Positions 1 to 64,000 of a DNA stretch of 64,000 nt are shown here, piece after piece. Position 1 is the stretch's first letter, and each line of letters starts with the position of its first letter. Below the pieces are notes generated by a model. That model had not been told where the DNA came from. It saw nothing but the letters and a program-made list of their open reading frames with translations, and ran no database searches. The translations under genes and the position numbers were made by a program. The DNA is taken from NCBI GenBank assembly GCA_013399305.1, contig VXAI01000028.1, positions 4,084,175 through 4,148,174 of the forward strand. The letters run 5' to 3'. This DNA is from Rostratula benghalensis. Its lineage: Eukaryota > Chordata > Aves > Charadriiformes > Rostratulidae.

Positions 1-535
1 CACCCCCCCCTTTTTTTTTTTAATTGGTTGGGAGGAGGAGGTAGGGATCATCAGTCAAGCTCCAGATACTAGCCTTTCATTATAATTAAAAACCCAATCC
101 TGAGCCTTTTCTAAGAGAAATTGATGAGTCATCCATGCCCGAGTTTTGTGGTGTTTTCAAAAGTCTGTGATATATCTTATTACTTTTAGTTTTTTCATGA
201 TGGAGTGGGTAATCCTTGGAGTTCTTGAACACCAACAGTTCAATCTTGTACACCTTTACAAGGATGTGAGAAGTGCAGTTGCTTTTCATTTGATGGCTGC
301 CATTTTCCTTTAGCACCTCTTCTGACCTAGTTCTAGCATTGCTGTTTCAAGAATTTCTGGGTTTTATTGTTTTATAGTCGTTCGACTGTGTTTACTTCTA
401 TAAAGTAGCACCTTACTACCTGACTAAATTAAAATATGGTGATCCAACTGGTCCAGAGCACTGTTCATTACGTTGTGTTTCTTGAAATTGCTATCAGTAA
501 AGTTGACAGATTCTGTTAAGACAGAAGAGATTCTA

Positions 536-733
536 GGTCGTGTCTTTAAATACCTCCAGGAATGGCAACTCAACCACTTCCCTGCGCAGCCTGTTCCAAT
601 GCTTGATAACCCTTTCAGTGAAGAAACTTCTAATATCCAGTCTAAAGCTCCCCTGGAGCAATTTGAGGCAATTTCCACTTGTCCTATCTACTGTGACTTA
701 GGACCTCTCTTACAGCCTCCTTTCAGATAGATA
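536..733 (-). repeat. CR1 LINE fragment, antisense (inverted 5' part of a twin insertion)
   Basis: Read on the - strand this is the 3' coding end of a CR1 LINE. It begins with the family's ACCTGAAAGGAGG-like block, then reads [20 protein letters not shown], followed by [12 protein letters not shown] and a WRYLKTR end, recognisable as the CR1 ORF2 C-terminus. The antisense fragment lies head-on against a sense 3' fragment that begins at about 734. Confidence 0.85.
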
Positions 734-830
734 CTGAGGGACATGGTTTAGTAGTAACTTGGCAGTGCTGGGTTAACAGTTGGAGTTAGTGATCTTAAAG
801 GTCTCTTCCAACCAAAATAATTCTATGTTT
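734..830 (+). repeat. CR1 LINE 3' end, sense
   Basis: Contains GAGGGACATGGTTTAGTAG, the TTAACAGTTGGA block, GATCTTAAAGGTCTCTTCCA and a short ATTCTATG tail. These are diagnostic of the avian CR1 3' UTR in sense orientation. In an uninterrupted element this segment would follow almost directly the end of the inverted piece at 536-733. Confidence 0.88.
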
Positions 831-2563
831 TGTGCAAGGAAGAATGATAGCTGTGTGGCATAGGGCATATTATTCCAACTTCTGTCTGCATGTCTGTTAT
901 TTGAAAATGCAATTTGCTCTCTATATCTTTTTGTTCACTATTATTGTGTAGCTGATAAAAGTCTAACTTTGAGCTTTTTCAGAACATAGTTGAAACATCT
1001 GATTAACTACATTAAAGTTTTTATTCAGTAGTTACTTGCAGAATTGTAACCAGGTTAAAATGAGTTTAAACTGAGAACAGTAACAACCACTTAACTTCTT
1101 ACTTGTTACAAACCTTTTACTCTTTCTGTTTTTTACTGCTTGGATATTGATATGACATGTAGAAAAAATATATCTTAGAAGTAATTGGGAGTTTTCCTCG
1201 AGCCAGTATATGAAATTGTGCCCTTGTTACTTTCAAATTTTCTCATAGTTGTTGCTCAGCATTTGGATATTTGGAATACAAGCACTGCATAGAAGTGTCT
1301 ATGTAGTTCAAAATGATTACTGTTCAATCTTAAAATCAAAAATATCTATGCTATGTAGTTGTAAAGTGAATCTTTATCTTGTTTTGCACTGTTTGGAAGT
1401 CAAATAAGGATAATGACTGCATTTGGAAATGTGTAAGTGTAGTGCCTGACAGAGACACGTATCACCAGCCGGACTTGTATCCTGAAATTTTGACAGCTCT
1501 ATCCCAGTGCTTTACAATAACTTGAAGTATGTGGTGAGAAACCAACATGTCTTCTGCATTCTTACTATTTTCCTGTAGTGTTGGAAAATTAGATCTATTT
1601 AAAAATTGATCACACTTGTCAATCTTATTAAGAGATTTTAGAGAGTAAAAGGCAACTCTCGTAGTTTCTGTTGCAGTTTGTCTTGCAGGCAGCAGCTACT
1701 GACACTTGTTTTCTGTCTTGATTTTGAATCTTGAACTGTATTGTTTGGGTACTCTATCTTCTGCCAGTATATACCGAGTCCCTTGTTCATCCTGTTTTCT
1801 GTCCAATTCAAATCTCTTCCTTGTATGTTGCATCTATTCCTATCCTGCGTGAAAACAGAATGTCTCTTAATTTTTTTATTCCTGGGGTTTTGTAGATGTT
1901 GACTTTGGTACTATAGGGCCCATTCCACCTCCCTTCTGAATCCCAGCATTGTGGAATTAGCTGGAAAGACTGTCATGTCTTTAACCTAATCTACTTTTTG
2001 ACAAGTGAATGTTTAGCTCCCATTTATGTGGAGGATGAACTTCCCCAGTAGTTTCAATGCTTGTGACTGTAACAGTTGTCAGTTTGGAAAAAAATCCACC
2101 CAGTTAAAAACCTGAGATCAGTGTGGAAGGTGACTTGTGGTTTGGCTTGCAAGCCAGCTTGAAGCTTGTAATCAATTGGGTGAGATACAGTGTTTGGCTA
2201 AGGGGATGGGGAGGGGTGGGGGGATAATAGCAACTAATTAAAGGTTTCTTCTTGTACCCAAGACAGTGTGTTTAACTTTCAGCATGAACTAATGCTTCCT
2301 TAGTGACTTGGAATGGTAGGGAATTGCAGGGTCAGGGTTTGTGCAGCTAAATGTACTTCACTCAATATCCCAAATTAAGCAATCTAAATTCTGCTTGGGA
2401 TAAGCAAGAAAAGAGGATATCTAAAGTTCACTTTAGTTTTGTGCAACCACAATAATACTTGGGTCACGTTGCTTTATGCGTGTGGTAGTCTAAAATTTTA
2501 AATAAGTGTGATGTATGGATAGACAAATGCAAACTAGGTGTACCAGAAGCCAGAGTTTCTTAT

Positions 2564-2637
2564 TAAAAAAACCAAAACCAAAACAAAACCAAACACAACA
2601 CACCCCACCCCCCCAAAAAACCCCCCAAACCCCACAA
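2564..2637. repeat. A/C-rich low-complexity tract
   Basis: An (A)n with C interruptions: AAACCAAAACC-type units, then C7, A6 and C6 runs. This kind of low complexity is common in avian introns and has no coding content. Confidence 0.8.
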
Positions 2638-3475
2638 GGGACTGTGCTTTGTTTTTGAACTGGTTTAAACTCTTACACTACTGATTACTGGAACTGCAAG
2701 TAGTGAATGAGTGTCTCAATTCTGAATTTGCATACTGCTGCTTGGTCTGAAGAAAATGGTGAAGTCTACTTAGTGTTGATGAGTCCCTGTTAAGAGAACA
2801 TAATGGGGGATTTTATTTCTATAGGGCCATTGATTTATGCAGATTGTTGTGGCCTCCCTGGCTAAGTAGAAATGGAGTATCCACAGGATAGGAAGGGACG
2901 AATTTTATATTTTCTTGAGTAGAGAAGGTGTTATTTATTAAGATTGGGGGTTTTTTTCTTAAAAGATTGTTTTTTCATAAAAGCTATACCTTTTAAAATT
3001 TTGCATGTTTTCTTCCTCCTTTTATTCTTCGTCCTTTCTTTAAGCTATGCAGAGGGATTTTATGTGAAGCTATTAATTGGAAAGAGAAACAAGGCTGGAG
3101 GTGTATACATAAAAGCCAGTGGTTGAGACAGTAGGAAAGGAATATTCCAGTCTTAGTTTGCTACTCTCTGAAAGGCTTCTTGAGGATAAGTTTGGTGGGT
3201 TTGTCTTTGTACTGGCCTGAAAGATAGTTATAATTTTGTATTGCATATGTTGAATGCTGCTAAGTGCCTGAACAGTTATGAGATTCACTAAAAGAAACCA
3301 ATACAGGCAGCTGAGGAATAAATAAGAGCTTTCCTTGGATTTCTTAAAGCAGTGTATAGGGCTTGAAGAACAGCAGTAATGACAGAATGAGTAATAGATT
3401 TTTAAAAGGTCCTTCTCAGTGCAGAGATTTGAGTTTTTCCCTAGTGCTGATCACTTTTAATTGATGTTTTTATAG

Positions 3476-56459
<52,984 letters not shown>

Positions 56460-57235
56460 GTATGTACAACATTGTTTTGCGAATTTACTGGTTTATTTTA
56501 AAGTAGTAAGATGAATGTTTATATATAGATGTAATTATTGACAAATTTGTGACTGTCACCTTGGAAACAGAAAGTGACATTAACAATTGCACCAAAGTAC
56601 TCAAAAAGAGATCCTTAAGTGACTCTGAAACAGCCAAAAGTGGTAATTTTTGGAAGCTCAGCATTTTCCGAACCATATAAGCATCAGAAAAAGACCACAT
56701 ACTTAGAAAGCTAAGTATGATTTTAGCACCTTGTTTTAAAGATTTTTTTTTTTTTCCATTGTATTTTGTCTGTGTAAAGTTTTACTTTCTAAAATTATAG
56801 TGGCGAAGTTTTTAATGTCTGTGGGTTTCTACTATGTTTTCTTAGCATTTTGCAAAGCAACTCAAATAGAAAAATGCTAAACCTGCTGGGAACAAAACAA
56901 AACAAAACAAAAACAAAACCCCAAACAAATGAAAACCCAAGAAACCCAAACAAATATTTATTGAGAAAAAGCCATTGGTGTGCAGTTAAATCCATAAAAA
57001 TTTCTGTTAAATATTTCATCCTGAAGGGCTTGATCATCAGGGTCAAAGGCTTATAAATTTTGTGCTGCAGTTAACTCCTGTTTGTCTCAGGAGTGCTCAC
57101 ATTGACCCAGCTGGCTGCTATATGGCAGGCAGTCTGTCCCTTCTGTGCTTGCAGTAAGAGTCAGAATTACATCCCGAGGTCTCTGTGTATTTTAGTATTT
57201 TATTTTAGATGCCTTAAAGTATATTTAACCCTTGT

Positions 57236-57255
57236 AAAAAAAAAAAAAAAAAAAA
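57236..57255. repeat. A20 homopolymer
   Basis: Uninterrupted run of 20 A within the intron after 56459. No retrocopy body was recognised. Confidence 0.85.
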
Positions 57256-59033
57256 GTTCTACTCATTCAACTTACTATTTAATAGCAAGCAAGGTGTTTT
57301 TATTTATTATAGTAAGTGCAGTTTTATTATCTTTAGTCCTACATTAGTAAGTATCCTTAAATGTCAAAAGATCAAGCAAATGTTTTTCTCTCAGAGAAAA
57401 AAAAACTGTTTTAGAAGTACTTTATGACATTGAAAATCATTACTTTCTCAGCATTGGCTTGAAAACTACTTAGATGCTTTAAGCAGAAAATCCTGCTTAT
57501 GCATTTTGACTGAGAAATATTTTTTTTTTCTTGCTTAAGTATCTCGTATAAGATATCCAATTTCCCCATTTGGTATTTTTAATCTTCCATAAGAGATGAG
57601 AAATTCTATTCGTTTCTTTCACATGATTCTACATAGTAAGAAGGCAACAAATGAAAAAATACAAGGTTATGGACTTTACCTTGACTATTTCAAAATTTGA
57701 TCTTTGTCTATGGAAACTCCTTGGTGCAAAAGGGAGTTTAAACATTTTAATGTTTTAAAAGAGATAAATCTCTTACTGGAATCATAATCTAAGCAATAAT
57801 AAGGTCTTGAGAGTTTGCTTTACTTGCAGATGCAATATATATGTGCACAGAACTGTCTGGAACAGTCAGTGTACGATGTTGGTAGGAGAGAATTAGACAA
57901 AATTATCACTAAGCCATCTTTCCTGATTTGAAGAACTAGCACAGGAGATGTTTTGGATTATCTTTTTAATTCTTGCCACTCTACCTAAAAGGGTCCACTC
58001 CAGGCTGTTGTTGATCCAGAATTTCCACAGCAAGTTAGTACGGGATTTGTCATATACTCCAGCTCAGTACTTTGCTAAGCTAGGGGAGTGTTTGATTGCC
58101 ACTGAGAGGTAATTTCAAGTTTTTGGCACTCCAGGAGTAAAGGCTAAGGATCTGTGCTTCGTGTGTGTACTTTTCTCTAGGCAATTTAGCAGTGAGCATG
58201 CTTGAACTCTAAACTAGGCTACGAAAGACCACCCAGAAGACCTTTCTGTTGATATACCCCAGTGTATTCTGTCATGGGCTAAAAATGAGGCATATGTTTT
58301 GTTTTCCGCTGTATGTTGTTTAGGTTTGAATAATTTCATAATGTTGCATGCAAGTTCTTTTAGATGTTTAATTAGCTCACAACCTTGCTTTTGAGGGCCG
58401 ATCTGTGTCTTAACATCTGTATAGTTGTCTATACGTTAATGGAAATGTCACTTTTTCAGTGTTGCTTAATAGCTTTGTGATTGTCTGAGTCTTTTTTTAT
58501 TTTTTTTTTTTTAACTGCTTTTACATTGTTTTACAGTTCGGGTCAAGCTTTCATTTTCTGTCAAGATAAGTCAGGCCAAATGCCTGCTTTCCCATTACTC
58601 AGAACTGGTTCTATGTTGGCCTGATAAAGATACATTTCTTTCACTCATTGCAGCTCTTTCTTCACCAATCTTTGGCACTTTATTCTTTGCATTTTCACTG
58701 TATTTTACAGATATTCTCTGTATCTCTGAAATAGACTGTGATTGAACCAAGAGTTTCAAGGGATGTAGCCATATATGAAATGTCCTACATCTTAGGAAAT
58801 ACCGTAATTAGATGGCTTTTGAAATATTCACAAGCTCAAACCTTAGCATCAATTACTGAGAGAAGCAATTTGAAACCTTCTGTGATGCATCTGGTAAGGC
58901 CAAGGCAGTCTCTCAAATTAGCTTTAAGCATAAAGTAATAAATAATTTGAGAGCACTTCTAAAGGGTAGAGCTAAAATACAATAGAAGAAAATCTATTGA
59001 TACGAAATTTTCTGTGTTCTAAAATCTGTTTAG

Positions 59034-59792
59034 AAACGGGTGTTCCTGTGGTCACATCTAAAAATCAGGCTACAGGCAGTAACAATAATTTTGGAAGAAG
59101 AGAAATCTCTTAAAGAATCCCTTGAAGAACATGCTGTATTAAATAAGCAATACAGCAAGTTACTGAAAATACATAAGCAAATTGGAAGTCTCAAGGAAAA
59201 GATGGAAGAATAGCTTGGTTGTTTAATGCTGAGTTTAAACATAAAACTATTGTTTCCTATCTTGCCAAACTGTTTGTAAACTTGAAGAGTTTTTTTCTTG
59301 AAAAAGAAGGCAGCCTTGGGAACATGGTGTAAGAGGAAACCCAGGGAAATACTTAAGAGCTCTGGAGCGTTTATTCTTGATATTATTATGTAGAGAGCTA
59401 AAATGGAAAATTGAAAATGAGTTATCTGAAGAAACAGTGGAAATGGAAATGGGTGGAAGGCTTACTGGAGGCTTGCGAGCATTTGCTAACAATGGAGTAT
59501 TCATTGATAAAGCATCAGCTTTATACTAGAATCTATGAGAGGAAGCAGTTATAGGGAAAGCATGAAGGAAGTTAAGCTAATGGTAATATTAAAGTGGAAA
59601 TTTGAAATCACAATTCATATGAAATCAGAAAAGAAAGTGGGGAGTAGGAGAGCCTATCTTGATGTGGAAGACCTCAAAGTTTCCACTGGCCTTATTAAGT
59701 TACATAAACTTTTTTCTGTTAAAATATTCTATTTTCCAAACAGGATATTCCTCTCTAAAAGAAAGAAAAAACAAACAAAAAACCCTATATAG
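59034..59792 (+). other. Cluster of open + strand blocks, possible decayed coding sequence (unidentified)
   Basis: Three successive open blocks on the + strand in different frames nearly tile 760 bp: 59034-59213 (59 codons then TAG), 59302-59529 (75 codons then TAG) and 59535-59792 (85 codons from ATG). The first follows a TTTAG that could serve as an acceptor. It reads a Lys/Glu/Leu-rich, coiled-coil-like peptide including LEEEKSLKESLEEHAVLNKQ and ending SLKEKMEE. The second includes RELKWKIENELSEETVEMEM. I recognise no protein. It may be an old frameshifted pseudogene, or simply a purine-rich stretch with few stops by chance. Confidence 0.25.
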
Positions 59793-61864
59793 GTATGCAA
59801 GGAGGAGAAAAAAAGCTGAAGATATGCCTGCTGCTTATTAAATCCCCAACAGAGAAATAAAAGCCAAACCATTTAATCATCTTCATACACGTCTCATTTT
59901 ATAAATCGTGTCATACTTTGGGTACATTAGTCAGTTCTCTTTCATAAAATTCATATTATAAGAGCATCAGTGACAGGATTTGCTTGGATTTTGATTATGC
60001 TGGGAAGTGGGAAGCGGCTTCTGTTCTCTCCTGAAAGCATACACTTAACTCTAACAGGTGACTTAATATTAGAGTATATGTTGCTGGAGTAGTGTGTTTA
60101 TTGGAAGGTAGAATGAAAACTTCAGATAGCAGCAATTTGTAAAGATTAGTAGAAGACTTCATGTGGAATTTAGTTATCTTATACTTTGAAGACTTGTTAA
60201 GTGATATCAGATTGGGTAGGGGAAGAAGGAAATGCTCTGAAATACAGTTGCACAATTCACACTATGTAAGTGCTAATCTTGGCATGGAACTATGTGTTTG
60301 TGTGTGTATATATATAAAAGATCACAGTTCAGTTACTGTAATAGTGGGCTACATCCCCTCTAGTTCCAGCTATGGATTCCTTTCCTTTCTGGTTACAATG
60401 GACCAAGTGATTCTTCACTTGAGAATGAATTAGTTCATGGACTCGATCCAGCAGAAAACTATTTGTTTGTGAAGTGTCTCTGATTTTTATTGGAGGATTG
60501 TTTTCTGTCATGTCAGTTCACTGAACAAACTCATTCTGTGCCCACATAGTTGCCAACTGTGACACAAAAAGTATTGCAGGAGCATGCAGTCAGGATTTGG
60601 ATGAAGAGAGGCAGGACCTCTCCTTTAGGTATCAGCTGATAGTTCCCCTGGTTTGGAAGTAGCATCCAGAAAACACGTTAATGTTGCATTTGTAATACTT
60701 GTCTTGTTCACGTTTTTTAATTTAATTATCTTTTCTAAATTTCATAAAATCTAGTGTTTATGTATTTTCAGATAATGTGCTTAATTCTTTTAACTTGATA
60801 TTAAGTTAATGTTGATATTGAGTTCATTATTAACTTGAAATTAAGCTGTAGTTTGGTAACTGTATGTCCAGTCTTCACTACTTTTTTCAAAACAATAGAG
60901 AGGGGAAACTGCAGACTGAAGAATCATATAGTTCCCTATATACCATGTAGTATAACAGACTAAAGAACTGGTTTTGTCTTTGGTGAGTTTTCCCTTTTGA
61001 CACTTAAAGCTTTGTTACTTTTTTCTACTCATCCTTCATCTTCTGCTCAAGCTGATGTAAGACAACAGAACGTACAGAAATGATGTACAGAAACATGCAG
61101 GCCCCTCCTGCCTCCTCTCTTCTCCATGCATTCATGTCCTCAGTGTCTGTGAGAGCTGACATGTGGGGAGGTGGGTTAATTCATTGATCCCTCTGAAAAC
61201 AAGAGTTTGGGGGTTTTTTTTCTATTGGGAGTTTTATTTGTGTGGGTACCTTTCAGCTGGATCACTTAGGTCGGACTTTCACTGTGTGGTGGCATAAACT
61301 CTAGTGTTGATACAGTGACTTGGCAGGACCATGTGTTGGGTAAGGGTGAGATTTCCCTTTTGATGTCAGGGTAGCTTTAAATTAGCTTGAATCATAAAAC
61401 TGTTCTCTCTGAGAAACTGCATCGCAAAGTAATGATATTAATGTCTCTGACTTGGTCATAAAGAAGAATGCTTCAGCAGTTTTACAATATTCCCTTTTGT
61501 CCCAGCTGTCTGCCTCTTCTCCTTGGAGATTACCACTCCTATGGCTGTTTGCCAAAAGGGTTGTGTGCCTGTATCTCACTGCATATCAGAGTCTTGTGGA
61601 TTCATGCAAACCAAACTTCCCTGGTTTTAAGGTAGTGCATTGAATTGCACGTGGGAGCAGCTGGGGCATGTGTGTGCGCTCCCTCCTGCCACCCCTGCAC
61701 TGGGGGTAGGAACCTTCTGCAAAAGGGGAGGGTGGATACACGAGAGCAGTAATGCTGTGAGTTGCCTCAGTGAGATTTGTCTCAACTTGTCTTAGTTCCT
61801 TCTTATAGCTTACAAACTGACTGATTTATTTTCTGCATGGCAAAAGTTTAATAGCTGTCTGCTG

Positions 61865-62110
61865 TTTGTTATATTAATGATCCAGAGAAGTGGACAAATG
61901 ATGAAATGAAATCTGACACAATTATTTCAATTAGTCAAGACTGGAGAAGGCTGTGGAGATTTTCAGAGAAACTTCACAGAGCTGGGTAGAGGGGCATTAG
62001 GACTGCAAATGAAAATCATCTGTTGATAAATGCTGTGCATTTTTACTGAAAAGAGCAATTACAGCGTTCATGTATACTGCTGAGTGAATTAACTGTACAA
62101 TCACTGGAAA
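61865..62110 (+). repeat. Ancient CR1-type LINE fragment, sense (RT region)
   Basis: ATATTAATGATCCAGAGAAG corresponds to the F-I-N-D-P motif of one CR1 lineage. It is followed, in the right order and spacing, by a GCAAATGAAAATCATCTGTTGATAAATGCTGTGCAT-like block (near 62005-62040) matching the WQMKFNVDKCKVMH region. Heavily mutated. The limits are approximate, and it may extend to about 62330. Confidence 0.55.
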
Positions 62111-64000
62111 AAGGCCAAGAAATTACTACAAGTAACTCATGAGAAAATCTTTGTTCCATAGCATTATTTATCTGAAGAGTGGATAGAATATTAGAGTATA
62201 TATGGAATGAAGCAAAAATGAATACTTAAATTGTCTTAAAGCCAGTAAGTGAGTTGAATATGTCTTCAATAAAAGATCATGTACTTCTCATTGTGCAAAG
62301 CCCAAATGAAGGATAGCAGAAATAAAAAAGGTCCTGCAACTGGAGTATAAATGATTAAGCACATAAAATGGTTTCCATGTGAAGCAATCTTTAAAAAGTA
62401 GGGACAAATTGAGTAATCTTTTACTGATTTTGGTAGTTGCTCCTTATATGAGTGCTTCAGTTGATTTAAATGTAACTACTTAGCAGTGTTCACAAGATCT
62501 CATTTGTCAAAGTCTTGCGGTTATTTAAGATATTATCATCTGTCATCATCCCTTCACCTCCCTCATTTTCCTCTCCACTCTCACTCTCTTGCTGTCACAA
62601 CTGCTGGTGGTTAATGCAGATTTGAGCTGAGATTCTGGAAATTGCCCTGAATGATTTTCTTTCCTCTCTGCAGACTTTGAGAGGACAGACACCTCCAGCA
62701 AAGGTGCAGGGTGGAAGGCTGGTTGTAATAATCTTTAGAGCTACAGTGAGCTAAAGTTTTTTATTAGGCTGCTGTGCACCTGTGAGATTTTGATGGCTCT
62801 ATGAATTAATATTTAAATTACTTCAGGTTTTGATGATAATTCCGTATTTCTGTTGGGCAAAGAATATTTGATGGACTTTTTTTTTTTTTTAACTGTTTTA
62901 AAGAGCAATCTGTTCCTCTGCCTTCAGCAGGAATTGGTTATGACTAGTAGGAATTTCATAACTTGTCTGAACAGTAAGCTGAAATATATGATGGTAAAGT
63001 TCATGAGAGGATTTTTTAACAATTTGTAATGAAATTATTTGGAGGGACACATCCCCAGTGTGAGCTCAGAAATCTTGGTAGTGGTCTCTGTTTTGGAAAC
63101 CAAGCTACAACATTGACTAACTTGTTGAGCAGTAATTATCTCCTGAGCTGTGCAGTTCTGCCTATTTTACATATTTGCTTCTGTATAACCAGCAAGATCA
63201 AGAGTATTAGTTATTCTTTCCAAGATCTACAGCTGTTAAACACTGTTGCAATTGTTTAAAGAGAACAGTTGTTACTTAAAATAGGTGTATTATTTTCTGT
63301 ATTTTTTTCTGCAAGAATTGAAGTTTAAGTGTATGAATCATGTTGCTGTATACATTATCTACTCTAAGTAGTATTCTGTTATGTCAAATAACCCATGCTT
63401 TATCTGTAAGGATAAACAGAAAGTTTACGTTGGTATTACTGGTAGATCTTCAGTCATCTGTACTGGCTGACTCTGATAACCATTTAGATTTGGTAGGCAG
63501 ATAGAAGATCCTCATGGTCAGACTGTTAGAAGCTGTAGTACAGGATACCAGGAGTGCCTTGCTATTTCAGATACTTGTGTGACAATTGAGTCTCAGGTTC
63601 CTTCCCTTGCAGTTAGTAAATTGGGGAAAGGAGCCACATAAAGGAGCTCCACATAAAGTGCTATCTTCTTAATTTATAAAAATGTTGTTAAGTCAACAAA
63701 GCTATACTTAGCCGAGTAGCAAGTCTTCTCTTTCATAACTACTGGAGGCAGGAACCTTAAAATTGAGGGGAAAGGGTAGCTAGAGATGCAGGCTTCTAAG
63801 ACATTGGTTTTCTTAAAAAAATTAAATTCAGCATTAGTATACTTTACATTTTTTGTCAGTGTCATTGAGAGAAGTTATTTTGGTTGAAAAGCTATTGTCT
63901 TTTCCTCAGTTTCTTATCAGTGGACACTTTCTCTGAAGATAGAATCTGAATCTTGTAGCATCAGTATATAAAATCAGAATGATTAATAGCTCAATTACTT

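Larger units (their letters stand above)
1..3475 (+). other. SLX4IP: SLX4IP intron 1, 3' portion
   Basis: Intronic AT-rich sequence leading to the acceptor at 3474-3475. It opens with a C8/T13 run, contains an internally inverted CR1 copy at about 536-830, a G-rich patch near 2205-2222, and an A/C-rich low-complexity stretch at 2564-2637. There is no CpG-island-like promoter, so the transcription start is not here. No other coding signal was seen. Confidence 0.75.
56460..64000 (+). other. SLX4IP: SLX4IP next intron, 5' portion
   Basis: Begins with donor GTATGT. Holds an (AAAAC)n tract at about 56891-56925, A20 at 57236-57255, an open-frame cluster at 58738-59792, a TG/TA run near 60293-60317, a less AT-rich patch at 61080-61180, and an ancient CR1 at about 61865-62110. 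No convincing downstream SLX4IP exon was seen, so the intron probably continues past the window edge. Confidence 0.7.

Noticed and set aside
62671..62700. Ten-codon phase-0 segment after CTCTGCAG as a next SLX4IP exon
   Set aside because: Too short, a poor GTGCAG donor, and no resemblance to the family's C-terminal region.

Overview
This is vertebrate nuclear DNA, most likely from a bird. It is AT-rich and intron-dominated, with short exons bounded by GT/AG splice sites. It carries CR1 LINE fragments, including tails ending in the avian-type ATTCTATGATTCTAT motif, and contains no bacterial-style gene packing. Almost the whole window is one gene read on the + strand: the 5' two-thirds of SLX4IP (SLX4-interacting protein). 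Five coding exons were assembled by eye: 3498-3524 (start codon in exon 3476-3524), 34915-35004, 38353-38476, 53640-53717 and 56371-56459. They join in phase (0, 0, 1, 1, 0) to give the first 136 residues of a protein that follows the remembered human SLX4IP N-terminus throughout. The 5' noncoding exon and promoter lie to the left of the window. The large C-terminal exon or exons were not found and should lie to the right of base 64000.

Layout: 1-3475 is the end of intron 1, with an internally inverted CR1 at about 536-830. 3525-34914 is a 31.4-kb intron. It holds an isolated CpG-dense islet (about 14720-14900), a perfect 12-bp hairpin (20822-20852), two phase-neutral exon-like segments with good splice sites (23128-23238 and 27674-27730), and an ancient CR1 with reverse-transcriptase remnants (about 24340-25345). 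35005-38352 is a short intron with a probable antisense CR1 scrap. 38477-53639 is a 15-kb intron with a 42-bp tandem duplication, another ancient CR1 (about 43512-43830) and a CR1 tail (45470-45518). 53718-56370 is a short intron ending in a T21 tract. 56460-64000 is the start of the next intron, with a cluster of open, Lys/Glu-rich + strand blocks (58738-59792) of unknown origin and a third ancient CR1 (about 61865-62110).

No second protein-coding gene, tRNA, rRNA or CRISPR array is supported. Most open frames of 60-130 codons here are chance, or are parts of CR1. The items most worth a second look are the 111-nt in-frame candidate cassette exon between the first two SLX4IP coding exons, the CpG islet inside intron 2, and the open-frame cluster near 59 kb. 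No clear new biological system was seen.
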